A DNA stretch of 64,000 nt from Pseudomonas helmanticensis (GCF_900182985.1 NZ_FXUY01000002.1:622501-686500), one strand, 5' to 3'. Shown: positions 44,801-53,499, counted from the first letter of the stretch. Program-made: numbers and translations. Notes: generated by a model from the letters alone, not told the origin.

Positions 44801-45388
44801 GTGGCTGTAGCCAATGAAAAGGACGGTGTAATGATTGAAAACTTCTAACAAAAATTGCTTCGCCCAACCCTGCGTTAAATAGGCCCTACCGAAATCTGCA
44901 TCCGTCATGATGAGGTTCTGGGTTTTTGGGAGTGCTCCGTGAACGTGCACGATTCCAAAAAAATCGGAGCCTAACGGTAGCGCTGGGGCGGCATAGATAT
45001 CTGGAAGGTATCCGTACACGGCTTTAGCAGCCGTTTCAAAATGCAGGTCGTAGTTGGTCGTTACGATCTTGACGCGATCCACGGTGCGGAATGCCCGAAC
45101 CAAATCGTGATGGAGAGAATTGGGAGCACTATTCGGCGGAGTCAAATGCTCGCGCGCTCGCTCGTGGACCGGCACTCCTTGATGACTGAGTTCGCCAAGG
45201 AAACGGTCTAGTGGATCGGCGGGGGTTTTCCCTGTTCCGTAAGCGATACGTTCGGCTAGCTTCCAGAAGCCGTCCAGACTTGAGGGTGCCCCGACAGAAA
45301 CGCCGGCACCGGCAAAAATTACTAGTCGGTCGTCCCTAAGTGCTTCAAGGATTGAATCGGGGAAATCCAACGCCGCCAACTTAACCAT
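41876..45388 (-). CDS. large SIR2-domain protein, defence-associated sirtuin-like (C-terminal DUF4020-like)
   Basis: A 1170-residue protein. Residues about 10-270 form a SIR2-like NADase domain: VIFAGAGVSVGAPSSLDGFW in part, TTNYD, catalytic His in GIVHVHGALPK, and LFIGYSHDDVVMNYLARAL in part. A very long helical region follows (about 290-980) with scattered Trp and Leu, and the last about 190 residues look like the DUF4020 region often found at this end. The architecture matches Dsr1-like sirtuins that deplete NAD on phage infection. It is a lone gene without partner genes, convergent with cynR. Antiphage function is inferred. Confidence 0.82.
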   Translation of the reverse strand: MVKLAALDFPDSILEALRDDRLVIFAGAGVSVGAPSSLDGFWKLAERIAYGTGKTPADPLDRFLGELSHQGVPVHERAREHLTPPNSAPNSLHHDLVRAFRTVDRVKIVTTNYDLHFETAAKAVYGYLPDIYAAPALPLGSDFFGIVHVHGALPKTQNLIMTDADFGRAYLTQGWAKQFLLEVFNHYTVLFIGYSHDDVVMNYLARALPSGKLGRRFALTDTSEKWDLLGITPIIFQKDSGSESFKELYEGVEKLAERATRTALVWRERLETICRDGPPSDEQVIGELDHALAEEYTIRFFTAAAKGPQWVEWLDARSHLNELFRPGQLTAKAKLLATWFAQQVFVDAEKLFEVLAGHELKLNPDLWWQIGREIGVEKNKELGPEALQKWVAILISNAPIDSELEILMWVSERCGEERLFNLTCKIFLFMCKHQLIATRRQRRVPDMSGTAGRAYDVSCEMVVGQWALNEVWENYLQPNIATVAGALFQGAIRCLEDMHHDLLAWNRVSDRWDPMSYSRSAIEAHEQDRNPEAIDVLIDSARDSLEWICRNDEVTAKAWIERLVTSGVPILKRLAVHASAIEFTTEPDQLLDWLTRRAGLQDYPAHHEIFRALYGSFPNASSEARSGLIAEVLSFQSEALNDWSAEKCTARIQFDMLHWLLLANPDCQYALAAVEPIKALYPEWSPSAHPDFTHWSSDAAWVPQQSSWSSEQLLAADPADCLKGLIAVDSSNEVFNIDQNGLARAVTESCKFNSDWGMRLLKTLLLRESFNSHLWPAALRGLSEGALTSTDWHRLFTIAAAPQIVKRHSKPLAELLFSLVNSSESPIFIDVFERANSLSHLIWNALEPELLLADCEDWAVQCMIQPGGIILQFWIYGLDIQMRGKPDSERHLPENYKHWFEMALANSGMRGAYAQCLLAGHFAFLLSLDRAWTSTNVLPMFATDDEPTFRHAWHGFLSWGHLTVGVCLALQDAFSAAFSRMESAFPGQRNRFIEMFSYFAITHEGSPIDVAMPELFKHGSMKDRVAFASHVRYQLRSMSAESRALLWHRWLGTYWQGRLHAIPAPLQQDEVQQMLGWLPVLGAQYPEGVDYIVQSPVISLRDMTLQVELSRSDLVLNYPAATAKLLIFLCKVSKGDYGGLIVSVAKRLSDLPGDLAEDLDEALARVGATR

Positions 45389-45484
45389 CTGCCAATCACC
45401 AGTGCAATTTGCCAGGCGTCATCATAGGACACGCTGGCAGCGTCCGCAGACAACATTGCACCTCAGGCAGTATTGATTTTTAAG

Positions 45485-45514
45485 AGACGCCATCGCGTCT
45501 GAGCGATGACGTCT
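45485..45514 (-). terminator. hairpin between P460 and SIR2 genes
   Basis: AGACG-C-CATCGC and GCGATG-A-CGTCT form an 11-bp stem with one mismatch, and the minus strand continues CTTAAAAATC. It lies 88 bases past the P460 stop, a likely terminator between the two minus-strand genes. Confidence 0.55.
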
Positions 45515-45602
45515 TGTAGTGATTAACGCTTGGGGGGATAGAAGCTTTTTAACCCTCAACGGTTCAAAAAAACAATGGCATGTTTTCCAGAAAAAAAGCT
45601 CG

Positions 45603-46145
45603 TCATTGGGAATATTTAGTGAAAATCAGATCCGTTGCAGGTGGCAATTTCGTGTGGCAGGCAAAGCAGCCATTCACGATTTTTTCGCTTGGATTAGGCT
45701 TTCCATTTTCAAATTGCCCGTATCCCCAGCCTCCGGTACTAGCGTATCGCTTAGAGTCTTTGACCTCGATCTGAACGTTCGTTGGCTCGCCAGCGACGAA
45801 AGACTGATCGCGACCAAACACGGCATTATTTTGTGGGGAGGATTCGTATTTGTATGCCAGCCTCGCGATGATCGTGCCATCTGGAAATGGCAGGGTTCCT
45901 TCCCTGTATGCCTTCATCGCGATGTCATTTCCCAAAATCACGCGGATGTCTGGCTTCTCGCCTTCTTCGTGAGCAATGCTGACGAACTGCCAGTTGCGAT
46001 AACCTGGAGGGAGAGTGACGCCAAAGACAGGGGAGCCTTCCGGCTCCGCACCAGGAGTTGAATCAGCGTGAGCATAAAACGATATGCCTATCAGCACAGC
46101 GATCATGCAGGCGGTCACAAATAGAATGTTAAATTTCCAAGTCAT
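45603..46145 (-). CDS. cytochrome P460-family c-type heme protein
   Basis: A 180-residue exported protein: signal sequence with hydrophobic core FVTACMIAVLIGISFYAHA, then a beta-rich P460 domain (LPPGYRNWQFVSIAH, AYREGTLPFPDGTIIARLAY in part) and a C-terminal heme c site CFACH. Family members oxidise hydroxylamine or bind NO, or act as cytochrome c'-beta. ATG 46145 has GGAG 10 bases upstream. It is isolated. A role in reactive nitrogen defence is inference. Confidence 0.85.
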   Translation of the reverse strand: MTWKFNILFVTACMIAVLIGISFYAHADSTPGAEPEGSPVFGVTLPPGYRNWQFVSIAHEEGEKPDIRVILGNDIAMKAYREGTLPFPDGTIIARLAYKYESSPQNNAVFGRDQSFVAGEPTNVQIEVKDSKRYASTGGWGYGQFENGKPNPSEKIVNGCFACHTKLPPATDLIFTKYSQ

Positions 46146-46241
46146 CACAAACGCTCCAGTTAGGGCGCTATACGAATTTTTTCTTGGGACAAATAGCGCC
46201 AATTTTATTTTCGAGTCGATGAATTCACCGTTCGCAACCCC

Positions 46242-46928
46242 TCACAGCGGTGGAAGCCCGTTCAGTTTTCTTCTCTCTGCTTCGGCTTGGGATGATGGGC
46301 GGATTCCCTCCCCTTTTTCGTAAGCTCGAATGACCGCAGGTCGCTCCCCAATTTTTTTCTTCCAAGCAAATATGTGGGGATAATCCGCAAGCGTTATTCC
46401 CTGTTTTCCGTGGATAACCACCCAGGGATAAATTGCCATATCCGCAATCGAATACTCTCCCGCCACGTATGGTCGTTCGGACAATTGCTGCTCAAGCACT
46501 CTGTAAAGTCGCTCGGTTTCTTTGCTGAAACGAGCTTCCGCTACCGATGAACTCTCTAAAGAATAATTTAAGAAAAAGACCGTCTGGCCTAGGATAGGGC
46601 CAAAGCTTGCAGCCTGCCAAAATAACCACTGGAGGACATCGGCTGCGCCTTTGACGTCTTGTGGTAAGAATTGACGGCGGCGTTGTGCCAGGTAAAGCAA
46701 AATGGCACCCGACTCGAAGACCGATACGCCTACTTCACCATCCACCAACGCGGGAATGCGCTGATCAGGCGAAATCCGCGTGTACTCAGCTGTGAACTGC
46801 TCCCCCTTGGTAATATTGATTGGGTGGATGGTGTACGGTCGACCTGACTCCTCAAGAAAAATCGCCACCTTCTGACCGTTAGCAGTCGGCCAATAATAGT
46901 AATCAACGGTGCCGGGATCTTTAGTCAT
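46242..46928 (-). CDS. nu-class-like glutathione S-transferase (YfcG/YghU type)
   Basis: A 228-residue GST. N-terminal region YYWPTANGQKVAIFLEESG with the Asn used by nu-class enzymes in place of Tyr/Ser, then SPDQRIPALVD and VFESGAILLYLA. The C domain has VAGEYSIADMAIYPW. Such enzymes act as glutathione-dependent disulfide-bond reductases. ATG 46928 has GAGGAT upstream. The frame is open upstream but overlaps the neighbouring gene's end. It lies 58 bases after a DJ-1/PfpI gene in the same direction, likely one operon. Confidence 0.9.
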   Translation of the reverse strand: MTKDPGTVDYYYWPTANGQKVAIFLEESGRPYTIHPINITKGEQFTAEYTRISPDQRIPALVDGEVGVSVFESGAILLYLAQRRRQFLPQDVKGAADVLQWLFWQAASFGPILGQTVFFLNYSLESSSVAEARFSKETERLYRVLEQQLSERPYVAGEYSIADMAIYPWVVIHGKQGITLADYPHIFAWKKKIGERPAVIRAYEKGEGIRPSSQAEAERRKLNGLPPL

Positions 46929-46986
46929 TGTTCTATCCTCTGGATGACACAAAACTGAATCGGATAGCTGTGAATTTTCGTCATCA

Positions 46987-47610
46987 TTAAGGCACTTGAG
47001 GAGCGTCGTACCACTCTGGTCCGGGCGAAGCGAATCGCATTTTCTGGCGGATAAATGCCGCGTTTTCTGCACTCGTTAACTGCTCTAATAATTGAAACGC
47101 CACCTCAGTAGCAGTCCCAGGTCCACTTGATGTGATGATTTGCCCATCAACCACAACGGGGCGATCTACAAAGCGAGCACCAGTTTCAAGCAGCTGATTT
47201 TTTCGTTTGCCACCCTCTTGGTGGTACGTCGTCGCGTTCTTTCCTCGCAACACTCCAGCAGCGCCAAGACATACCGATGCCACGCAAACACTGGCGACAA
47301 TTTTGCCGGCGTCAACGAAATCTCGGATCGTCGAAAGGAACTGTTCGCTAAGCGCTTCCTCATAAAAACCTGCGGGTTCAAAGCCGCCGGGCAACGCTAG
47401 GGCGTCAAACGCACTCGTGTCTAAATCGCGCAGTAAATAGTTAGGGGAAATCGTGATTCCGAATGTTGTGATGATCCGTCGCCGAAGGCCCGCGTGTACC
47501 AACTCAAGGGAATCATCACCAAGAAGATCGGCCCAACCGAGCACGTCGGTAAACGCCGCCATTTCAAGAGGCTCAACACCATTAGCAAGCAACATGAGTA
47601 CGCTTTTCAT
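46987..47610 (-). CDS. DJ-1/PfpI-family protein
   Basis: A 207-residue protein of the DJ-1/ThiJ superfamily. The elbow region is VCVASVCLGAAGVLRG, with the nucleophile Cys in the SVC motif, and DALALPGGFEP supplies the acid side. TSSGPGTATEVAFQLLEQL in part matches the C-terminal helix. Members act as glyoxalases, deglycases or redox sensors. Start ATG 47610 gives MKSVLMLLANGVEPLEM, the usual N terminus. Operon with the downstream GST. Confidence 0.85.
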   Translation of the reverse strand: MKSVLMLLANGVEPLEMAAFTDVLGWADLLGDDSLELVHAGLRRRIITTFGITISPNYLLRDLDTSAFDALALPGGFEPAGFYEEALSEQFLSTIRDFVDAGKIVASVCVASVCLGAAGVLRGKNATTYHQEGGKRKNQLLETGARFVDRPVVVDGQIITSSGPGTATEVAFQLLEQLTSAENAAFIRQKMRFASPGPEWYDAPQVP

Positions 47611-47824
47611 CAGGTGTAGCCTCCACGGTTCACGTGAGTTTCTACGGACGCTTCGGGCCATACTCCGCTTTAAAAAGAGCGAGGCGAACGACCAAATCAT
47701 GGAATCCAATGTTCCGCTCGCCGGAATACTGACTTGTATTTTGGATCCATAATAAATTAGGGTTGCGGCTACGCAGGCCTGTCAGAAGTACATTTCACTG
47801 CTGCATCCAATTTGATCGAAGGGG

Positions 47825-48736
47825 TCAAAGCACGTCCTGTTGCATAGCTGGATGTTCCCGCAGTCCATCAACCATGTGATCCACAAAGCTGCGCAATCGC
47901 ATTGATGCTTTGCGCCTTTCTCGGTAAACGACGTGGACAGGTAAGGCAGGCAACTCATAGGGTCGCAGAATGCGCTGCAACCGTCCGCTATTGAGGTAGT
48001 CGTACAATGGGTAACTCAAACACCGAGTGATACCTGCGCCATGAGCCGCCGCGCTAATAGCCGCCTGCACCGTAGCGCAGCTGAGACGGGAGCGTGCTCT
48101 AATGCTGTTTTGCTGACCCTGATTTTGAAAGTCCCACTGGATGCTATTTCGAAAAGCCTGTGTGCCTACCAATTTATGCCGTTTAAGGTCGTCTGGACTG
48201 AATGGTTCACCGTGGGATTCGAGGTAATCAGGACTCCCACACACGATCGAACGTACGTAGCCGACCGGCCGAGCAATTAAAGACGAATTCGGTAAATTCC
48301 CAATCAGTACCGCTACGTCCAAACCCTCATCATTCATATTTGGGAAACGATCATTGTAGTGAGTGAATAGTTTGATGTCCGGATAGGTACTCATGTAGTC
48401 CGCCAGCAGTGGCGTCATGACATAGCGGCTGAACAGCAGGGGTAGCAACACCGTTAGACTGCCCTGCGCTTCCATATGCAGTCCCTTTGCCGACGCCTCT
48501 GCTATCTCGATCTCATTGATAATGTGAGAGCAGTCAGTCATGAACGCTTCCCCTGCCTTGGTCAAAACAACACCTTGCGTGCTGCGCTGTAACAATGACA
48601 CCCCTAAACGGGCCTCCAGTCGGGCAACGGCGCGCACGACAGTAGGGCCAGAAACATGGAGTCGACGGGCTGCTGCCGCGAGACTTGGTCTATCGGATAG
48701 GGCTTCGAACATGACCATCTCGTGATAGCGGTCCAT
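47825..48736 (-). CDS. LysR-family regulator, tandem copy 2
   Basis: A 303-residue LysR regulator with HTH AAAARRLHVSGPTVVRAVARL, shown in part as RRLHVSGPTVVRAV, and EARLGVSLLQRSTQGVVLT. Its ATG overlaps the stop of the preceding LysR gene as TGATG, so both are translated together. The two are recognisably related over their whole length, including the C-terminal VVYRERRK / VVYQKSNR segment, which suggests an old tandem duplication. Confidence 0.9.
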   Translation of the reverse strand: MDRYHEMVMFEALSDRPSLAAAARRLHVSGPTVVRAVARLEARLGVSLLQRSTQGVVLTKAGEAFMTDCSHIINEIEIAEASAKGLHMEAQGSLTVLLPLLFSRYVMTPLLADYMSTYPDIKLFTHYNDRFPNMNDEGLDVAVLIGNLPNSSLIARPVGYVRSIVCGSPDYLESHGEPFSPDDLKRHKLVGTQAFRNSIQWDFQNQGQQNSIRARSRLSCATVQAAISAAAHGAGITRCLSYPLYDYLNSGRLQRILRPYELPALPVHVVYRERRKASMRLRSFVDHMVDGLREHPAMQQDVL

Positions 48737-49656
48737 CACACCGCACCCTCAACGTCAGACTGAAGCGCGATATCATTGCCCAATCGCTCAGTGAGAAACT
48801 CCACAAAAGTTCGAACTTTCGCAGGCACCCGGTTACTTTTCTGGTAGACGACTTGTATGGGCAGTGCAGGAGGTTCGTAGTCCTGAAGCACTATCTCCAA
48901 TGCACCCGAAGCAACTTGGCTAGCCACCTGATAGGACAGAACACGAGTGACGCCCCAACCCTGGGACGCAATATTGATTGCAGCCTGATTTGCCGTTACC
49001 ACCAAACGCGGATCAAACCGAAAGCTCAAATCGCTGCCTTCGTTCACGAATTGCCAATCACTCAGAAGGTGGCTAGCTGATGACATCACTATATTGGCCG
49101 TACTAAGCTCGCCGGGATGTCCGGGTCTACCGTAACGATCAAAATAGTTAGGCGCTCCACATATTACTTGGCGTACCTCACCCACCTTTATGGCGTGCAA
49201 CGATGATTCCTGCACATGTCCAATTCGTATTGCTACGTCGATACCTTCATCGACAACGCTGGTCACACGGTCAACGAGCATTGCACTTAGATGAACGGAA
49301 GGATACATATCAAGGTATTCGGCTAATAGAGGTGCAATGTACAGCTCCCCAAATAGTACTGAAGCCGTCACGGTCAAGTGCCCGCAAGGCAATGAATAAC
49401 TGCCAGCAGCGGCTTCCTCGGCCTCCCCTACCTCGCCCAATATTCTCCGACAGTCCTCTAAGTAACGCTGCCCTGCCTCAGTCAGGTGCAGGCTGCGGGT
49501 AGTTCGTGCTAACAACTGAGTACCGATTCTCTCCTCCATTGCCGCGATCACTCGCGTCACACTGGGTGGTGAAATATTGAGACGTCGGGCTGCCGCAGCA
49601 AACCCTTCTTCTTCGGCAACCGCCGTGAATATTTGCATTTCTTGAAAGCGGTCCAT
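48736..49656 (-). CDS. LysR-family regulator, tandem copy 1
   Basis: A 306-residue LysR regulator: MDRFQEMQIFTAVAEEEGFA, RRLNISPPSVTRVIAAMEER and IGTQLLARTTRSLHLT. The ligand domain contains SYSLPCGHLTVTASVLFGE in part and VVDEGIDVAIRIG. Two overlapping LysR genes in one transcript are unusual and could act as a heteromeric or hierarchical pair. Probable targets are the neighbouring GST or DJ-1 genes. Confidence 0.9.
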   Translation of the reverse strand: MDRFQEMQIFTAVAEEEGFAAAARRLNISPPSVTRVIAAMEERIGTQLLARTTRSLHLTEAGQRYLEDCRRILGEVGEAEEAAAGSYSLPCGHLTVTASVLFGELYIAPLLAEYLDMYPSVHLSAMLVDRVTSVVDEGIDVAIRIGHVQESSLHAIKVGEVRQVICGAPNYFDRYGRPGHPGELSTANIVMSSASHLLSDWQFVNEGSDLSFRFDPRLVVTANQAAINIASQGWGVTRVLSYQVASQVASGALEIVLQDYEPPALPIQVVYQKSNRVPAKVRTFVEFLTERLGNDIALQSDVEGAV

Positions 49657-49831
49657 AGGTGCCCCTATTTGGTAGACGACGTCAATTATTAGTAGTGATG
49701 CGCATAGCGCATCTTTTTCTCAAGGTCATCAACCACTACTTCGTCATTATCACAGGACAAATAAGTGAGAACGCTGATAATCTTTGGAACGCCTGTAGTT
49801 ACATAAAAGCGGGCCTTTTATGTGCGTACAA

Positions 49832-50479
49832 CTAACCACTAACACTCCATTGGTGATCTTCATAAAATCGTTGCTGGCAGTATACGTTCACAAACCGCGG
49901 CAACGATGAAACAGTCGTTAACCATTCTCGAATGAGAGGGTAGTCAAAAAGAGAAATGTACGCGCTGGGTACATGGGATAGATAGGTATAGGCTGAAACA
50001 TCGGCAATTGTTGGCTCACCGCACACTAAATACTTATTCACCGTTAATGCCATGTCCATTTCTTTAAGCAGAGACAACGTTCTAATGAAATGATCTTCAG
50101 CGCCATAGCCAGCATCAGACTCAGTGAGCAATCGAGCAGAAACTGGTTTTGAGTCGTTCTCTTCATCAGTCAAAGAGAGCCAGCACAGCACTCTGGCCAG
50201 AACTAAATGATCGCTCGGTAACCATTGACCGTCGCCATATGTAGCGGCGAGGTACACCAAGATAGCGTTACAGTCAGCTACAACAGTGCCGTCATCATCG
50301 ATAAAAGGTACCTGTCCAGAGCCATTTCCAGCCAGAAATTCAGGGAGGGGGAAACCGCCTCTCATCAGGTCCACCGATACCAACTCGGTATGCAAACCTA
50401 ACAAAGACAGCATCAATTCGATGCAGTGGTGCTGCTCGGAATTGGGATGGCGATAGAGTTTGATCGATTTGTGAGACAT
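49832..50479 (-). CDS. glutathione S-transferase family protein
   Basis: A 215-residue GST. KLYRHPNSEQHHCIELMLSL carries the N-terminal active-site Ser, with GSGQVPFIDDDG and DCNAILVYLAATYGDGQW for glutathione binding. The C domain has CGEPTIADVSAYTYLSHVP. It resembles the group close to the YfcF/glutathione-transferase type used on small electrophiles. ATG 50479 is preferred over 50491 because it begins MSHKSIKLYRH. It stands alone on the minus strand. Confidence 0.88.
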   Translation of the reverse strand: MSHKSIKLYRHPNSEQHHCIELMLSLLGLHTELVSVDLMRGGFPLPEFLAGNGSGQVPFIDDDGTVVADCNAILVYLAATYGDGQWLPSDHLVLARVLCWLSLTDEENDSKPVSARLLTESDAGYGAEDHFIRTLSLLKEMDMALTVNKYLVCGEPTIADVSAYTYLSHVPSAYISLFDYPLIREWLTTVSSLPRFVNVYCQQRFYEDHQWSVSG

Positions 50480-50686
50480 CACGTACTCCAAAAATCATGA
50501 GTGCAACTCAACGCTCAGGCTCACGCTTAAGGCATCGTTCTCGCATCCCAAAAACATCGCAACCACCAGTAATTACAATTCAGTATTTCATCAGGCGGAA
50601 TTATCGGTGACTACCTAAGCATCATTTTGTAATTACGTCCCTGATTAAGCGTCTTCGCGCCGACGCCATGGCCTTTGAATTTGTGA

Positions 50687-50711
50687 GGAGGGGGATGGAA
50701 AATCCCCCTCC
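50687..50711 (-). terminator. 10-bp GC-rich hairpin after the ABM gene
   Basis: GGAGGGGGAT pairs with ATCCCCCTCC around GGAAA. It lies 41 bases past the ABM-domain gene stop on the minus strand. The U-tract is absent. Confidence 0.5.
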
Positions 50712-50751
50712 CTGGCGGCTAGCCGATGAAAACTCGTCCAAATCGAACGGT

Positions 50752-51048
50752 TTATCTTTTGGCTGCTAATACTTCTACCTTCTGAATCGATGGTGGCTCC
50801 GATAGCAGATAACCGGCCTTCGACATCAACGCTTGGGCGATGGGGCCATTCAGATGAGTATCCCGATCCTTGTCATTGGCAAATGCATCAAAGATACCGA
50901 AGACCGATGGACTCATTTTCAAAGCGAACCATGAGGTAGTACCTGGCTCAGCGTTTGCAAGCGGCAATGCACTTCTCAGAAAATCGTCAACCTCCGATTC
51001 CTTGCCTGGCTTGGCTTTCATCTCTACAAACAGCGCTACGCTGACCAT
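50752..51048 (-). CDS. antibiotic-biosynthesis-monooxygenase (ABM) domain protein, putative quinol monooxygenase
   Basis: A 98-residue single ABM-domain protein: VALFVEMKAKPGKESEVDDF, SALPLANAEPGTTSWFALKM, FGIFDAFANDKDRDTHLNGP. The family forms ferredoxin-like dimers; YgiN-type members oxidise quinols without metal or cofactor. It is divergent from a GlxA-like regulator across 95 bases, which makes that regulator its probable controller. Confidence 0.85.
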   Translation of the reverse strand: MVSVALFVEMKAKPGKESEVDDFLRSALPLANAEPGTTSWFALKMSPSVFGIFDAFANDKDRDTHLNGPIAQALMSKAGYLLSEPPSIQKVEVLAAKR

Positions 51049-51143
51049 CTCAATTTCCTTTGCGGGTGGTTGTGATTCCAGTGTAGGAATACTTGAAATC
51101 GTCGTATAGTGGCGGGGCCGACAACAAAGGTATCGTTTCCGCC

Positions 51144-52121
51144 ATGAGAATTTATATCCTTGCCCTAGAGGGTGTTTTCGATCTCGGTCTAGCCGCCTTT
51201 ATGGATGTGCTGGGAACAGCCAGCGAACTCGCAGGAGAAGAGCCAACACAACGAATGTTGGATGTGACCATCGTTGGGGTGAGATCAGAGGTACGGACAG
51301 GACAAAATCTGACCGTACCGGTGCGCCTCGCGGCAGAATTGCCCCAGCCAGATCTAGTTTTGGTTCCTGCCCTATCCTCTAAAATGCCCGAAGGACTTGC
51401 TAAAGCCCTTGATCAACCCGATGTGGCTGAAGCAGGCCAGTGGTTGAAATGCTGGTCACAGAATGGAGCAACGATAGCTGCGGCTTGCACAGGAACATTC
51501 GTGGTAGCAGAAGCGGGATTGCTTAACGGGCATAGCGCTACGACATCCTGGTGGCTTTCAGCATTCTTCCGTCACCGTTACCCGCTAGTGCTTCTGGATG
51601 AAGAGCGGATGCTCGTCTGCTCAGACCCCTTTGTGACCGCGGGGGCCGCAATGGCTCACTTCGATCTTGGGCTGCACGTAGTCAGCCGGCAAAGTCCTAC
51701 GCTTGCTGCTCTATGCGCTCGATACCTACTGATCGAGACCAGGCCATCCCAAGCCGTATTTATCATTCCTGATCACATTGCTCACACTGACCCAATCGTC
51801 CAGCGATTCGAGCAGTGGGCACGTGATCATCTTGAATCTGGGTTTTCATCAGCCGCGGCGGCAGCGACTATCGGCGTGAGCGAGCGAACCCTAGTTCGCC
51901 GAATCCAACAAGTTTTAGGGAAGTCTCCGTTAGCCTGGTTTCAGGACCTCCGCGTTGATTACGCGGTTCATCTGCTGCAAACGACCGACTCCAGTGTTGA
52001 ACAAATTGCTAGCCGCGTTGGTTACGCCGACGGCACGACATTGCGCACATTACTACGTCGCAAACTCGGCCAAGGGATACGAGAGCTTCGCCAACGAGCA
52101 ACGCACGTGGCTGTTTTGTAA
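51144..52121 (+). CDS. GlxA-like transcriptional regulator (DJ-1/PfpI + AraC HTH)
   Basis: A 325-residue regulator. Residues 1-190 are a DJ-1/PfpI-like sensor domain (MRIYILALEGVFDLGLAAFM, AAACTGTFVVAEAGLL with the elbow Cys). The C-terminal AraC HTH pair reads AAAATIGVSERTLVRRIQQV and VEQIASRVGYADGTTLRTLL. ATG 51144 begins the sensor domain. It is divergent from the ABM monooxygenase gene. Ligand unknown. A hairpin (52134-52164) follows the stop. Confidence 0.9.
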   Translation: MRIYILALEGVFDLGLAAFMDVLGTASELAGEEPTQRMLDVTIVGVRSEVRTGQNLTVPVRLAAELPQPDLVLVPALSSKMPEGLAKALDQPDVAEAGQWLKCWSQNGATIAAACTGTFVVAEAGLLNGHSATTSWWLSAFFRHRYPLVLLDEERMLVCSDPFVTAGAAMAHFDLGLHVVSRQSPTLAALCARYLLIETRPSQAVFIIPDHIAHTDPIVQRFEQWARDHLESGFSSAAAAATIGVSERTLVRRIQQVLGKSPLAWFQDLRVDYAVHLLQTTDSSVEQIASRVGYADGTTLRTLLRRKLGQGIRELRQRATHVAVL

Positions 52122-52133
52122 GTGACAATGATA

Positions 52134-52164
52134 GGTGCCTACTGAGCCACTTTTTGTAGGCACC
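52134..52164 (+). terminator. hairpin after GlxA-like regulator
   Basis: GGTGCCTAC pairs with GTAGGCACC around a 13-base loop, 12 bases after the regulator stop. U-tract is weak (GATTCTTC). Confidence 0.55.
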
Positions 52165-52375
52165 GATTCTTCCCTCAGATTCGACCCTTGCGGCCTTGTA
52201 AGCGTGGGAATATCACTTTTTCCGGTTCAAGCTTATTTTATCAGGTCTAAGTATAGCTCTTTTGTTAATACAAAAAGCCCACTCCAAAAAACTTACCAAC
52301 CCCTATACATCCAATATTTATAACAAACTACGACTAACTAAACTTAATTGCCTCCACAAAAACAACGGACTTTTA

Positions 52376-52418
52376 CAATTAGCATTTCATAACACCGTTT
52401 CACACCTCTTAACTCGTT
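52376..52418 (+). promoter_or_regulatory. 43-base shared upstream element, copy 2
   Basis: Matches 23875-23917 at 39 of 43 positions, including the uninterrupted ACACCGTTTCACA and CTCTTAACTCGTT. It ends 94 bases before the hydrolase start codon, with a CATAGT hexamer about 20 bases after it. Confidence 0.7.
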
Positions 52419-52512
52419 TCCTCGGAACCTCCCGCCCATAGTTCTATCCGACCGCCGCTCATTATTCAGATAAAGAACATCTGATCGAATAAACAGGCTC
52501 TCGGAGCAGAAA

Positions 52513-53499
52513 ATGACAGACAAATCCGTGCTTTCTCAAAATGCAGCAGTACGCCGCGGCCTTGTAATGACAGGGATAGGTGTGGCCCTTGTATCAATGC
52601 TACCAAAAGCGGCACAGGCACAAACTGCCTCGCCATCAAAATCCGAATCGGGATCTCATGCCATGACATCCAATACAATTACAAACAGTGAAGGTGTGGT
52701 GCTTTATTACAAAGACTGGGGGCCAAAAAACGGGCCCGTAGTGACGCTTAGCCATGGCTGGCCACTCGATTCAGATAGTTGGGATGGACAGGCTTTCTTC
52801 CTCGCAAATCAAGGCTTCCGCGTCATCGCGCATGACCGGCGTGGGCATGGTCGTTCCAGCCAACCTTGGGACGGTAATGACATGGATCATTACGCCGACG
52901 ACCTTGCCACAGTGATCGAAACACTGAATCTGAAAAACGTCACGATCATGGGCTTTTCCACCGGTGGAGGCGAAGTAGCGCGGTACGTAGGCCGTCATGG
53001 CACTTCTCGTGTTGCGAAGATCTGCCTGATCTCATCAGTCCCTCCGCTCATGCTGAAGACGGCCGCGAATCCAGGCGGGTTGCCGATCGACGTATTCGAC
53101 GGTATTCGAGCTGGGATGATCGCGGACCGCTCACAGCTATTCAAAGATATACCTGCTGGGCCATTTTATGGATTCAACCGGCCAGGGGCGAAAACCTCTC
53201 AAGGCATGATTGATTCCTGGTGGAGACAGGGAATGGTCGGTGGTTTCAAAAATACCTTCGACTCAATCAAAGCGTTTTCGGAAACTGACTTCACCGAAGA
53301 CCTCAAGAAATTCGATAAACCGACCCTCATCGTCCATGGTGACGATGATCAGATTGTGCCTATCGATGCCGCTGGCAGAGCTGCCAAAAAGCTGGTCCCT
53401 AGCGCAACTCTCAAAGTGTATGCGGGCGCGCCCCATGGTCTGACGGAGACGCATAGGGAACAACTCAATAAGGATTTATTGGCATTCCTAAAAAGCTGA
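52513..53499 (+). CDS. Tat-signal alpha/beta hydrolase (non-heme chloroperoxidase-like)
   Basis: A 328-residue protein. The N terminus has a Tat-type signal ([18 protein letters not shown], cleavage near AQA). The enzyme domain follows: [19 protein letters not shown] in part, RGHGRSS, nucleophile in [12 protein letters not shown], acid in HGDDDQIVP, His in APHGLTETH. The layout matches cofactor-free haloperoxidase/esterases such as CpoF, which also make or hydrolyse peracids. GGAG lies 7 bases before the ATG. It is 27 bases upstream of another Tat-signal hydrolase, an operon. Confidence 0.9.
   Translation: MTDKSVLSQNAAVRRGLVMTGIGVALVSMLPKAAQAQTASPSKSESGSHAMTSNTITNSEGVVLYYKDWGPKNGPVVTLSHGWPLDSDSWDGQAFFLANQGFRVIAHDRRGHGRSSQPWDGNDMDHYADDLATVIETLNLKNVTIMGFSTGGGEVARYVGRHGTSRVAKICLISSVPPLMLKTAANPGGLPIDVFDGIRAGMIADRSQLFKDIPAGPFYGFNRPGAKTSQGMIDSWWRQGMVGGFKNTFDSIKAFSETDFTEDLKKFDKPTLIVHGDDDQIVPIDAAGRAAKKLVPSATLKVYAGAPHGLTETHREQLNKDLLAFLKS

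Larger units (their letters stand above)
52122..52512. other. intergenic region upstream of the Tat hydrolase pair
   Basis: About 390 bases without a gene. It holds a terminator-like hairpin, an AT-rich stretch (52220-52375), and the second copy of the 43-base element shared with the anion-channel gene. Confidence 0.55.
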
